A stretch of 64,000 nucleotides of DNA. It comes from Trissonchulus latispiculum (taxonomy: Eukaryota; Nematoda; Enoplea; Enoplida; Ironidae). Shown piece by piece: positions 33,822-44,667 of this stretch. The notes under the pieces were generated by a model, which worked only from the letters and a program-made list of their open reading frames with translations, searched no databases and was not told where the DNA came from. The position numbers and the translations under genes are program-made. Each line of letters opens with the position of its first letter. The stretch's first letter is position 1. Where the stretch lies: the NCBI GenBank assembly GCA_030248195.1, contig JASAND010007671.1, forward strand, positions 1 to 64,000, written 5' to 3'.

Positions 33822-35748
33822 CGGCCCGCTGTCAAAACTTTTCGGCCCGGCCCGGCCCGCCAAAAGAAAATTTCGAAAAGTTAACTAACAATATTATTTC
33901 AAAGGCTTTAGTAAATGCTGGAAACGCAGATTAGCTGCTTTTCAATAGTTGATCCAGATAGGTTTTAGAACGTTTATTCAAAAATTTTTTGTTAAGGACT
34001 CACAGGGCCACGGTGATGTAAAGTCACGGCTCACTGTTTTAAGTAAAAATTTGAAGGTATGAAACAGATATAAGGTGTCTTTTAGTCAAAAACCAGTGCT
34101 CCGTCTAGTCAAGCATTAAACCAGTAAATTGAGTATCACAAGTCCTTGACGTCGCAATAGACAATCCACAATGATATATAAATCTTTGGTGATACCTTAA
34201 TTTAACACCGAGTCCATGTCCTAAATAATCAATATTTTATAGGTTTTGGTAAATAAGCCAGCTAAAAGTGGGTAAATCATCTCCTTTTCCACTAAAGCTA
34301 CGGTTATCATTCCAAAATCATACTGGAGTGATCAATGGACTACGTTTTCATAAGCTTTTGTGTTGCTGTTGTAGTGGATCTTACTTATAAACCAGGTAAC
34401 CACAATAACATAGACGTTTGATGTAAAATTCACACTGGTCAGTGAATGCTTCTGCTTTGAAGTTTTCCCTGCATTCAAGCCAGCTATTGCTGTGAAGGTA
34501 TACCAGGAGGGAAAGAAAGGGAAAGATACATTTAAATTTTAGGTATACCAAATTTAATTTTGCTTTAAAGAGTTTTTACGCATAGGCATAGGTGGGTGAA
34601 AAAGGTCCCCCTGTGCCTATGCGCATAATAACCTTTGTTAAACTTCTTTGTAAACGGCGATTTTTCATTCTTTTCCCTGAGCCCTCGCTTTCCCCACCCG
34701 CCTCTTTTCTGTAGCCTTATTTTTTTACCCGCGGCTTACGAGCAAGCCAGCTAGTTTTCAGCCATCTTCATCACTGTTGTCAAGCGGAGGGCAACAGTAG
34801 TCGGAAAGGACGACTACCGTTGCCTTGGGGGTGACTGCAATAACCGCACGGCAGTCTGGTTTGGGGGCCAAGTTTTCAATCCTTGGTCTTCGCTTCTACG
34901 CTTCTGGACTTTTTCACAGTCCGCGGAGAGCAGCATCTTTTGGCTCACAAGATGAGCCACAATGATGCTGAACCACTTACAAAAAAACCTGAATGAGTAA
35001 ATCTAATGCTAATTTTAGTGACTTGACAATTTTCTTAGAGTCAAACCGGCCCGTGTCGGCCCGCTCCGGCCCGCTGTTAAAAAATTTCTCGGCCCGGCCC
35101 GCTAACCAATCGATGTCGGGCCGCGCCGGGCCGGGCCGACGGGCCGAAATGCTCATCTCTAGCGGGGGGCTTCTCAGCGTGTAATAAGCAAACAACGCTG
35201 ACATTTTTAATAACGGGCGCTTTCGACAAATTAAATACTATAACTTGAGCTAGGAAAATCGTACAGCAATAATTTTTATATCATTATGTTATCATTATGT
35301 TGTTGTTTATATATTATTATATCATTTGCATAACGAAATCTTTTTAACGATATAAAAATTATATAGTTCGGTTCAGGCAATCCCTCATGAATTAAGCAAC
35401 AACGTAAGGCATTTCTAAGAAATAATGAAATTCCCAGAATTTTCGTGGCTAGGATGCTTTATTGCCGGTTTTGTAATAGATTCCTACCTACGCCGAACTA
35501 TATAATTTTTATATCGTTAAAAAGATCTCGTTCTACGCATTATAATGATATAAAAATTATTGTTGTACGATTTTCCTAGCTCAAGTTGTATTATTTAATT
35601 TGTCGAAAACGCCCGTTTTTCAAAATGTCAGCGTTGTATGCTTACACGCTGAGAAGCCCCCCCCCCCCGAGATTTCGGCCTTAATGTTTCGAGCATCTTG
35701 CAAGCTTATTCTATTAGGAAGAGCTGAGTGACTTACTCTTGGTATTAT

Positions 35749-36135
35749 CAAGAGTACATAATATGTAAGAATGCGACAACAGGCAAGCTCTCTGTTATCA
35801 GCTCTAGGTACATTCTCTGCACGCTAACGGCCGACCCCCCCCCTCCAACAAACGTGTATTCTCACTTCAAAGAAATTTGAACGCAATCTTTGCGTTCTAA
35901 AGTTCGCAACAGACGCACATTGAACCAATTGAGTAGTTGTGTTTTCGAACCTTAACACAGAAACATACGGCGAGTGAGCGTACAGCGTACAGCGTACTGG
36001 GTACACATTTGTTCGAGGGGGTCACTAGGTACACGTTGGGGGGGGGGGATAAGCCGTTAGCGTGCAGAGCATGTACCTCGAGCTGATAACAGACAGCCTG
36101 CCAGCTGTCACACTCTTATCTATTATGTAATCTTG
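35749..36135. mobile_element. Foldback element, CAAGAGTACATAATA family, with 7-bp target duplication
   Basis: A 387-bp palindrome starts CAAGAGTACATAATATGTAA at 35749 and ends with the mirror TATTATGTAATCTTG at 36135. Direct 7-mers GTATTAT at 35742-35748 and 36136-36142 are the target duplication. Each arm contains CTGTTATCAGCTC and CACGCTAACGGC. The loop has a C run (35835-35844) and G run (36039-36048) that extend the hairpin. It shares its terminus with the element at 1669-2335. No ORF. Confidence 0.82.
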
Positions 36136-36142
36136 GTATTAT

Positions 36143-36235
36143 AAACTCTTGGTGCGACATAGCAAAGGCGCGACTTAGCTAAAGCGCGACATCTCAGTTA
36201 TGCGCATTAGCGAAGGCGCGACGACACCATTAGAC
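36143..36235. repeat. GCGCGAC repeat array, left copy
   Basis: Units CATAGCAAAGGCGCGAC, TTAGCTAAAGCGCGACAT and TTAGCGAAGGCGCGAC occur here. The array is inverted relative to 37690-37800 and also to 28660-28731, so these are probably the two ends of a larger element holding the foldback elements at 36263-36738 and 36770-37661. Confidence 0.6.
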
Positions 36236-36262
36236 CAAGAGTGCATAATCGCACTATATATC

Positions 36263-36738
36263 AGAAGAAGAGTAGGCCACTAGAGGGCTCCTCTTCTTGG
36301 CATTGCGTAACGTTACTCCGCCCACAATACGCTCCTCCCGTTTGGTGCTGGGGGGGTAGCTCTCTCCGACAAAGCATACCCCCCTCCGTTAGGTGGGGGG
36401 AGGGGGTAGCCAACAGCCAATCAGACTGCAGAGACCCGCTCCCCGTTTGGTGGGGGGGATAGAGCAAAGGATTACGGTAGTTTTTGTTCTATTCGCAAAT
36501 GGGTACCCGTTTTGTGGGGGGAGGGGTTGCAAAGAGAGGTCCCCATTTGGTGGGGGGACCCCATTCTGGCTACCCCCCCACCAAACGGGGACCTCTTTTG
36601 CCTCCCCCCCCCCCACTAAACGGGGAGGGGCTATGCTTGTCGACCCCCCACCAAACGGGGGAAAATTCGCGTATTGTGGTCGGAGCACCGTTACGCAATG
36701 CCAAGAAGAGAAGCCCTCTAGTGGCTTACTCTTCTTCT
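36263..36738. mobile_element. Foldback MITE with CCCCACCAAACGGGGA repeats
   Basis: Arms of about 70 bp (AGAAGAAGAGTAGGCCACTA at 36263, mirror ending 36738) include GCATTGCGTAACGTTAC and its inverse. The interior consists of TTTGGTGGGGGG/CCCCCCACCAAACGGG units in both orientations, strongly G/C-skewed in blocks. Several long open frames here are by-products of the repeat, not genes. Flanks are AT-rich and no certain target duplication can be read. Confidence 0.8.
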
Positions 36739-36769
36739 ATAATATAAAGGAATAAATTATGGACTCTTG

Positions 36770-37661
36770 ATTAGACGTTAATTTAGCATTATTTTTATTA
36801 GTGGTTAATTTTCTATCTTCCTCTGACTAACCACAGAACTTCTAAGCTTAATGTCGTGATTAATTATTAATTAATTATCAATGGTACAAAATTAATTAAC
36901 TATTAGTGGTACAATCGAACAGTTATATTTTCACACAATTAAGAAATTTGCAACAATTACGTGCAATAATTAAATTTTATTATTAATTGATAACAGATAT
37001 ACCAAGTTAGTGATTAATATTAGTGGCGGTAAAATTTTAGTTGCACCAAGAGTACATAATAGAATATCTAAAAATCCGTATCATCTCTATGATTATCATG
37101 ACTGCCTCCGACTAATGTATCGTAAATGCAGAAATACAGGCTAATTGTAGATGATCCGCAGAGCACAAGAAGTACGACTTCCTCAGCCAGGTTCACTACA
37201 GTAACTTTAATTCATAGACGGTCTTGTTATTCCAATTTGGGGGGGGGGGGTAAATCCATTTGGGAGAGATAAGGTTCGATTGATCCTCGAAATTTTCTAA
37301 AGCGAAATGCAAGACTGAAGAGCCTGTTCATAGCTTCTAATTGCTTAATCTGGATTTCAGATTAATTTATAACTGGATTGTCAAAGCAAGATTTTACTGT
37401 AACTAATATTAATCTGTTATCTATATATCTGGTATATCTGTTATCAATTAATAATAAAATTTAATTAATTGCACGTAATTGTTGCAAATTCCTTAATTGT
37501 GTGAAAACATAACTGTTCGGTTGTACCACTAATAATTAATTAATTTTGTACCATTGATAATTAATAACTAATCACGACATTAAGCCAAGAAGTTCTGTGT
37601 TAAGTCAAAGGAGGATCGAAAATTAACCACCAATAAAAATAATGCTAAATTAACGTCTAAT
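36770..37661. mobile_element. Foldback element with about 250-bp AT-rich arms
   Basis: It starts ATTAGACGTTAATTTAGCAT at 36770 and ends with the inverse at 37661. The arms pair closely to about 37020 and 37410 (TTGCAACAATTACGTGCAAT and its mirror). The 390-bp loop holds another CACCAAGAGTACATAATAGA string at about 37043, likely a fragment of the CAAGAG family, and a G run at 37242. No ORF. Confidence 0.8.
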
Positions 37662-37689
37662 GCTGTTGCCTTGCGTTGCCTCGCTGAGA

Positions 37690-37800
37690 TGTCTGAGATG
37701 TCGGCTTTAGCTAAGTCGCGCCTTTGCCATGTCGCGCTAGTATAATAGTTTGTCGCGCCTTCGCCATGACGCGCTTTTGCTATGTCGCTCTAATATCATG
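37690..37800. repeat. GCGCGAC repeat array, right copy
   Basis: Repeats such as TTAGCTAAGTCGCGCC, TTTGCCATGTCGCGC and CTTCGCCATGACGCGC mirror the array at 36143-36235. Confidence 0.6.
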
Positions 37801-37900
37801 CAAACCATTTTTCCCTATTGGTTATATATAATATTTCCGCGTGCATTAGCGAGGAGAATTGCTTTAGCGATAATTGCTTGAGTGATAAAATGGATTGTAT

Positions 37901-38640
37901 TGCGTTAGGGCGCCTGTTGCGTTAGGGCGCCCCTATGGTGCGTTAGGGCGCTTTTTTCAATTTTTGGACATGGTGCATTAGGGCGCCCAATGTGTGCGTT
38001 AGGGCGCCCAATGTGTGCGTTAGGGCGCCCAGCCTATGCGTTATGAGGCGACTATTCCAATAGGAAAAAACCAAGTCTGTTTCTTTCAGAGTACTTAATA
38101 TACAGTTTAAAGTACAAATAGATGGGAACAACTAGTGAAATCTTTAAATAACTAAACTAACTTTAAATCAGTAATCAATGTAAATGAATTGAAAAATATT
38201 TTTTTTCTGAATTCTTGTAAAACAATCACAATTATCCTGTTCCAAGTTATATCCAAAGAATCAAGTCAAATTCAAAATTTAAGATGTCATGAATTTTCGT
38301 TTCCATAAACGTATCATATTTTTTGCGCGTAAACAAAGATTTTGTTTTGACACTCCACTAAACAGATATATTTTAATTAATTAAAACTAATTTGTGCTTT
38401 CAAATTTCAGCAGTAAAATTTTCGTTTTAGGGGAACAGACTATACAATACATATATTCATTAATGCGGATCCCATTTATTTATACCTTTTGAAAACAAGC
38501 AGGCGCCCTAACGCACATACTGGGCGCCCTAACGCACATACTGGGCGCCCTAACGCAACAGGCGCCCTAACGCACCAGTTGAGCGCCCTAACGCACCAAA
38601 ATTAAAATGACCTAAGTTCACGGGCGCCCTAACGCAACTT
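37901..38640. mobile_element. Foldback element with GCGTTAGGGCGCC arrays as arms
   Basis: About six to seven copies of TGCGTTAGGGCGCC with about 20-bp spacing occupy 37901-38050. About six inverted copies (GGGCGCCCTAACGCA) occupy 38500-38637. A 450-bp AT-rich, non-coding spacer separates them. Each unit contains the palindrome GGCGCC. No target duplication was identified. It could be a MITE or a structural locus element. Confidence 0.7.
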
Positions 38641-39202
38641 TACCATAAAATGCACGTACATTATTTCAGTTATTGGTCTGAGAGAAAGCCCAACATTGAA
38701 ATTTTGTTTCAAAGAGAAGTTACTTTAACTTGCAATTAAACTACTTATCAAAAGCATTCAATTTTGAAGTGAATTTTTAATCCAGAATTAAAGAAATAGT
38801 ATTAAAATTTTAATCCACTTTAATTTTTAATCCAATCCGTTTAATCCGACCATTTTTGAAATAACCCTTAAAAAGTTAAAAATTAATAATTTTAAAGTTC
38901 ACCTATTACTGAACACATGAACTGAATGGCTATCTACTGCCGATCTTCCCATCAACAAAGGTCCACATGAACTTTTGGGGACCCTTCGCCCAAAATGTAC
39001 CTATAATGTGGACTCTCCTCATAAATTCATAAATAATAAACTGGTACATACAAAAACGGATGAGGGTTAAAACTTGTGTTGCCAACTTATGCCCGTACCC
39101 TTTCTCCTTACACACACCCTTTTCGTTGCATTCGTTCATTTTAAAATGGACCACTCGCACATTCTAATTGGAGCGCCCTTATTTCCTTAATTCCTTAAAA
39201 AT
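38641..39202. other. Non-coding, with a TTTAATCC repeat fragment
   Basis: 38760-38850 has TTTTTAATCC and AAAGAAATAG phrases shared with the MITE at 46255-46816, probably a decayed copy. Nothing else is recognised. Confidence 0.5.
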
Positions 39203-39816
39203 TTAACTCCGACATACGTATATAAAATATAGACAGCTCAAGTAAGAATTCAAATTCAAATCCAAATCCTCACCCAATCTGTCGGCAATCGTCTGAATGC
39301 TGTTCAGCGCATTAGAGAATCGGGCTGGATACAGATAAAAGTGTTGAATAATACAGTAGGCAAACCCGTAGTCCGCCTGGGTTAGGATGATCTCGCAGCC
39401 ATCAAGCAGATAGACTTTGGTATTGTTAGAGATGTTGAAAAACGGATGAAGCTGTTCCTTGCTAATTCTTTCGTAGCAGGTGAAATTGAGCAGTCGACTG
39501 AGCGGCGCCCGGATCTCCTTTTCGTCTGTTGTGATCTCACAAATGTTGTCCTTCGCGTAGCAGAAAAATTTCCAGTACTGTGGCGCCGAACTGTCCACCT
39601 TGAGAATGCACTCCGCATTGCTCAGGGCTGAGCTGGGAGTGTCGTAGAAAATTTCCTTCCAGGCGTCGCGCTCTCGGATCAGATTTGGACGCAACAGTTC
39701 AAAATTACGCAATGCACTGTCATCGGCCAAAAAATATCTTCGAGCCAGCATTTTTTTCAGAAGCTGTAGCGTGCGCAGGTCTGCTTCTATGTCTGACTTG
39801 GGTTTTCGAATTGAAA
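39203..39816 (-). CDS. Probable terminal exon of an unknown host gene
   Basis: On the minus strand an acceptor (TTGATTTTTAG, AG at 39818-39817) opens a 614-bp exon. It begins with two bases completing a codon, then reads SIRKPKSDIEADLRTLQ, LLKKMLARRYFL and on to a stop at 39203. About 203 residues, well mixed in composition with aromatic and charged residues (RERDAWKEIFYD, FACYAKDN-like and LDGCEIILTQADYG segments) and no low complexity, which argues for real coding. I do not recognise the fold or family. No upstream exon or poly-A signal is certain. It could instead be the last exon of an old domesticated element. Confidence 0.55.
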
Positions 39817-41039
39817 CTAAAAATCAATTCCAGAGCTGGCTAGGCCTTCTTCTATCATACTCTGGAAAACCAGACAGGCAGTATACATGCACATAGACAT
39901 CTACCTATCTGTATGTGGAGCTTGAAATTACAGCCTAGGCTAGTTCTATAATGAGGGACGTTAACAACAACCTACATAGACTCCTGTAACGCGTGAATGC
40001 CGGTGTTGATTCAGAAAGCTAAACGAAACCACTTAAGCTAGCCACCTGGAAAGTAAACACTCTGAGAAAAGGTGTACATGAGAGGACTCGCGACATGAAA
40101 CCGCTATTTAAATCATATGATAAAGTCTGGCTTAAGTGATTTGCTACAATTTGTTGGAATACGGCACTTTGGAATAAACTCAAAATAGATAGGCCATATT
40201 ATAAATCATATGTATACCGAACTATCATATAAATAAAATAATAGTTCGGTAAAGAAGAAAGCATTCCTTAGCTAATGTTGCCATGATTAAAGATAAAAAT
40301 GTTCGTCACAAAGGAACTTTATTGACTTTTAAACGCTAATATATAAGATTTGACGAATAACGAAGTGTTTCGTCGGATTGATAAAAAACAGTGCATTGCT
40401 GTGAATATAAACAGCATAGACGAAACAATTTTGTTTCGCAAACTGTTATGTATCACATTTTCAAATTGTTTGCGCGGTAACAAAGTAACTTTTTCGTTAC
40501 AATTTGTTAAAATCAACGAATTCGCGCAGTAACGTTTGTAAAATGCATTGTATACGACCAAACTGCATTGTACGGTTACACAAGAAGATCGAGAATGTCT
40601 AGTTTTCAAAAAAGAAAATCCATGCATCTTATTCTTAAGGCTTTATTTATGAGGATAGTAAATTTAACTTTGCTTTCAGTAAAATTAACTTCTTAAAATG
40701 TTACTGCGCTTTCATAAAAATAGAATAGCGCTGAAACCACAGTTATTGCGTCTGATACGACTGGTGAGACGTGTTTTTTGACAGATGGAAAAGAAGATGA
40801 GCGAATGCAAATATTATTGAACAACGGGTTAAAAAATCCGGCGACCTTTTTTATAAATCCAAAATTTTTCCAAATTTTAGCAATTTTTACCTTAATTTTT
40901 CAGAAAATTTCTTTTCGATTTTCAGCAGAAAATGGCAAGTTTTTAAGAATTTCTTAAAACTTTTTAAAATTTGGACAATTTGTGACATTTTCGCTTAACG
41001 TAGGGGAGGCAGCGACCGAGCCGACAACCCAAAGGGAGG
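39817..41039. other. Non-coding, nothing certain
   Basis: If the 39203-39816 exon is real, this is upstream intron. It contains a short inverted pair around 40200-40245 (AACTATCAT/ATAGTTCGG) and AT-rich sequence running into the LTR element. Confidence 0.4.
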
Positions 41040-41802
41040 TGTAGCGGGGCTAGTAGTTTAACCTACGTACTAACACCGTTACCACGCCCAGACGTAGCGG
41101 ACGCGGAGACCGTGGCACAGATGGATAACAGACCGACTACAGGAGACGGTCGGGACAGCCTCGCCAGACAATATACGCAGTAAATAGTCCGATCCTAAGG
41201 GCGAGATGACTCGCACTCTCACTCACTCAGAATAGAACTACCTACCTAGCAGGAGCTCAGAAAGACTTAGCCTAGCTAAATACACTTTAATTAGGAACAG
41301 AACAACAAGTATTATTAGTTATAACAATACAAAATAATACTGGGATGAACCCTCAAGCAAACACAAACAAACACACAATAGACACTGACTTACAGTTACA
41401 GCGGCTGACGGGGGTCAGCCAACGTACCAATGCTCTGGGGAGAGCTGAGGGAGACACAAATATATACAGGGCGTAATATACAGCAATAAAGGGGGAGAAT
41501 AGCGTTATAAGAGCAAGCGCTCACAGTGACAGAATTATACAGAAGAGAATAGGGGAGCGAGTGTATGGGTTGGACCCTCCCACGAGCGCCCCCTAGTGAG
41601 AATTTCCCCCAAATCACGTAGCTCCCAAAGTCACGAGGGGGGGGAACCCACCCAATCCCACGCATACACGTTGGGGGAGCTACGTGACTTGCAAACGTGT
41701 CCCAGCCCACATGATGATGTTATAGGAAGCCAAGCGGGTAGCTAGCCTAGCTACAACCGCCAGCAACGGAAAGGTTGACCATTCCAACCTTGATCCGTTA
41801 CA
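41040..41802 (-). repeat. LTR (3' LTR in minus orientation)
   Basis: TG...CA-bounded 763-bp direct repeat, nearly identical to 45256-46019. The polypurine tract CCTGGGGAGA lies next to it at 41803-41812 on the minus strand. Confidence 0.9.
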
Positions 41803-43282
41803 TCTCCCCAGGGCTCGCCATCCGAACTCCCGAGAGGATCACTGCACAAATGGCGAACTGGTACGTGAGCTGAACTCTCAAACAGTACATACAGTACAGA
41901 GCAATGATGCTACAAGTACACAACCAACAACTGCAAGTCAAAAGCTCTAGACTAAATTAGTCAAACTAACAAGTGTAGAAAAAACACAAAAACAAGTGAG
42001 TAAATACTACATAGTACAAGATTAAGCATATACTAGGCACTATGAAGCGCTAGTAACAATCAAAAATTAAAGCACAAAAATAAGCATAAGTATTTGTTTG
42101 GCCAAAAATACACGTAATAAAATAGAACCGTATTAAGTACTGGGATTATGTAAGTAACTTAGTATGAAAATACAAATGACTTTCCAAAGATAACTCATGG
42201 GAAAGAGGAGTTACCCTCCTTTGGAATGTATAGTCAAACGAGTGTGTTAATAAATGTTAACAAAGAAATAAAAGTTGAACTTTCAGATAAAATATTAATT
42301 AAATTTAAGTTAAACCAAGCTGAGCTAGGGTTTATCAGGCCGTCGCTCAACAAGGCAAACTGCCTATGATAATAATAATCATAATAATAAAGTAACCATA
42401 GAAAATACACACCGTTAGGTGGAGGTCCTATGGGAAGAAAAACCATACCCGAGACCGAGGGTGGGGTTTAAATATGTATTTTCATATGACGAGATTCGTC
42501 ACTGGGTTTTTCGACAATATAAGGCACACATATATATGGCAGTATGGAATGATTCCTCTCAAATAAAGCACTGTACATATTATGAGCAAATGTCATTGGC
42601 ATATAAAACTAGTAGAAAAATACGAAAAATTATGGTTAACATACGACATAGTTATAACAAAAACACAAGTTCAAAAACTAAGAAAATTCGAGGTTCGTAG
42701 CTAACAAAACTAACAAAATACAGTTCGTATAAACTAAACACATAAAATACAGCAGATTCAGGTTCAAAAATTACTACACATAAAAATTATAGGTTCATAG
42801 AGAAATTTTAGACAAAGAGATTAAATATGAATTCAAAGAAAATTAAGAAAACGTACGTACACAAAATTTAAGTACACATTGCACATCACAGAGATACTGG
42901 TCCTAGGTAACAAATAATATAATTCAAAAACTAAACAAAACAAGAAATTCCAAATTCGCAATATTAGATTCAAGAATCCAGATTCGTAAGTTAAAATACA
43001 AAATAACATATGCAATTATGCAAAACTAATGTCAAAATAACAGCTAAAACATAGATCTATATGTGATCAGGATCCGAAGATCATTGGAAAAAAGTCAAGT
43101 CCAGGTCTAGCATCGGATGAACCGTCATCATGGTGGGTTGGACATGGGTCAAGTCCAATCTGATGCCAGAAAAGTCACAATTAGAGGATTTCACAACCAG
43201 GAAAGATGACTTTCCGGACTGCGAAGAGTCATAGCTGATGGAATGAACGGACCATGGGTCATGAGGCTCGATGACGACGCAC
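41803..43282 (-). other. Non-coding interior of the LTR element (3' side)
   Basis: AT-rich, about 1.5 kb, without motifs I recognise. Open frames such as 42419-42700 (plus) look like chance. Confidence 0.5.
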
Positions 43283-44665
43283 TCAATATTCCCGCATGAT
43301 CAGTTCTGTGGACCTGTGGTGGTCATTTGGATGGGGTTCCAACGGATTCCAAATGGTCAGGGCGAAGCACGGATAGAAGATGTTCTTCTCCTGTCCTGGC
43401 GGAGCGCACCCGGCGATGTGGACACCGGTCCAATTGGGTGGCAGGTCGATCGGCTGCTTCCGCAGGGCCGCCGGTGCGTCCTGTCGAAAGAACGGAGGTG
43501 CTGGCTGACCACGATTATAGCGCTCGGCCGCCGCATCTATGCGCTTTCGAACGACGTTGAGGTAGGCCTCAAGACGCGCGTCTTTCAATGGGACACGGTC
43601 AAACCTGTCCTCCCAAAGCTCATCAGGGCCCGACTGCATAAACCAAAGGCCCACTTCGGTGTACAAGGACCCTTGGATGTTTCGCCCGTTCCAATTGTCC
43701 GTATTGAACAGGAAGTTGTGCTTCCCGTTGAAAGTCAGGTCATCGGGTTTGAAACCGCAAGGAACCCGGACACCAAGACCCCACCAAGGATCCGTGGAAG
43801 CCTTCCCGTAATAACTTCCGATGGTCTGGACCAGGAACTCCTGCATTTCCAGGGACTGATAGAACGTGTGGAAAATGATCAGCCGCTGGGTGAGCTGATC
43901 AGGACCCGACTGCCAGCGCTCTATGCGACAAGCGGGCAGCGCAGCGATGGCTTGATCGGTGCTACGCTTGATAGCAAAGCCATCCTGATGGGGATGCTCC
44001 CTCACGAGGTCCATGACGACATCAGACTGGCAGAACCAGCCCTTTCGCCCCTGATACAGGTGTTCCTTGGTCTGGAAACCCTGGTTTTCGAGCTGCTCCA
44101 CCGGCAACGACACATGCGGCAGATGGTTATGCATGAAAGAGAAGGCGTAGTCCGGCCCCAAATAGAAGCACAGGAAATAGCCTTCGTCCACATTGGCGAT
44201 GCCCTCGACGTTGGGCCGATGATATCCGAGCATGGCCTGACGGACCGTCATGCAGCGGGTCCGAAGACGCCGAGCGTGCATATGGGTCACGTAGAAATGC
44301 TGAGATTCGTATCGCCGAATCAGGTGCGGGTACCGAAAGAGTTCAGGCACCAGCGCTGCCATGGCCAAGCAGTTGGCCCATCGTGCATTCGACGAAACGC
44401 GGTTGACGGGAAAGCCCTTGAACAGCTTCCCGTGACGATCACGATAGTCCTTGATCACCCATCGCGAGTGCCAAACAGTCCGACCGCCGGTCTGTTCAGG
44501 CTGCGGATCTGCCGTCATGTGGTTTGTCAGCTGGCTGTCGCGAGCACACATCCGTTGCCAGATGGTGTCCATAAAGTCCGATGGGAACCGCTGGGAATCT
44601 TGGGCGTTGGCCTGCATCCACTTGAGGACCTCGTCGCGAAACACTTGCTGTACTCTCTTCTTTTC
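43283..44665 (-). CDS. Unknown 460-residue protein inside the LTR element
   Basis: A minus-strand frame is open from 44665, right after an acceptor-like CCTTTTAG, to a stop at 43283. The codon at 44644 is GTG, not ATG, so I read it as an exon entered by splicing; the first in-frame ATG encodes the Met of KWMQANAQDS. The protein is rich in Trp, Tyr, His and Phe (FRYPHLIRRYESQHFYVTH, TDPWWGLGVRVPCGF, FNTDNWNGRNIQGSLY), so globular rather than disordered. I see no signal peptide, membrane span, zinc knuckle or RT motif. The region is clearly more GC-rich than the AT-rich element around it, and the opposite strand is also open (43271-44695), a shadow that GC-rich coding often creates. It could be a divergent Gag or a captured cellular or viral gene. 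Family not recognised. Confidence 0.72.
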   Translation of the reverse strand, partial: EKKRVQQVFRDEVLKWMQANAQDSQRFPSDFMDTIWQRMCARDSQLTNHMTADPQPEQTGGRTVWHSRWVIKDYRDRHGKLFKGFPVNRVSSNARWANCLAMAALVPELFRYPHLIRRYESQHFYVTHMHARRLRTRCMTVRQAMLGYHRPNVEGIANVDEGYFLCFYLGPDYAFSFMHNHLPHVSLPVEQLENQGFQTKEHLYQGRKGWFCQSDVVMDLVREHPHQDGFAIKRSTDQAIAALPACRIERWQSGPDQLTQRLIIFHTFYQSLEMQEFLVQTIGSYYGKASTDPWWGLGVRVPCGFKPDDLTFNGKHNFLFNTDNWNGRNIQGSLYTEVGLWFMQSGPDELWEDRFDRVPLKDARLEAYLNVVRKRIDAAAERYNRGQPAPPFFRQDAPAALRKQPIDLPPNWTGVHIAGCAPPGQEKNIFYPCFALTIWNPLEPHPNDHHRSTELIMREY

Positions 44666-44667
44666 CT

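Larger units (their letters stand above)
28813..35159. mobile_element. hAT-like element with CGGCCCGGCCCG ends, split by a MULE
   Basis: The ends GAGATGAGCA (28813) and TGCTCATCTC (35159) are inverted and resemble hAT termini. Each is followed inward by arrays of GGCCCGG/CGGCCCGGCCCG (28825-28890, 33820-33860, 35044-35150). Its own interior, 33862-35040, is about 1.2 kb without a recognisable ORF. Flanking 8-mers (TCTCGGGG, TAGCGGGG) agree at only 6 positions, so the target duplication is weak. The MULE at 28891-33817 interrupts its left GC-rich array. Non-autonomous. Confidence 0.7.
28732..35741. mobile_element. Foldback element (CAAGAGTAAG family) split by nested insertions
   Basis: The left arm 28732-28812 (ACCAAGAGTAAGACACTCAG through GAAATCTCGGGG) is matched in reverse at about 35653-35741. 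The rest of the element resumes at 35161 (CTTCTCAGCGTGTAATAAGC) and its mirror ends at 35652 (GCTTACACGCTGAGAAGC). The palindrome centre is near 35373-35491 between AAATTATATAGTTCGG and CCGAACTATATAATTT. With the 28813-35159 insertion removed it is about 660-670 bp, almost the length of the family member at 1669-2335. No coding capacity. It records the oldest of the three layers here. Confidence 0.8.

Noticed and set aside
36241..36755. Several long Gly/Pro-rich frames on both strands
   Set aside because: They come from the CCCCACCAAACGGGG repeat of the foldback element, not from selection for protein.
37901..38640. CRISPR array
   Set aside because: Regular short repeats, but units occur in both orientations, spacers are partial repeats of each other, there are no cas genes and the setting is eukaryotic.
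41396..41710. 104-codon minus-strand frame, repeated at 45612-45878
   Set aside because: It lies wholly inside the LTR and is duplicated with it; no protein signature.
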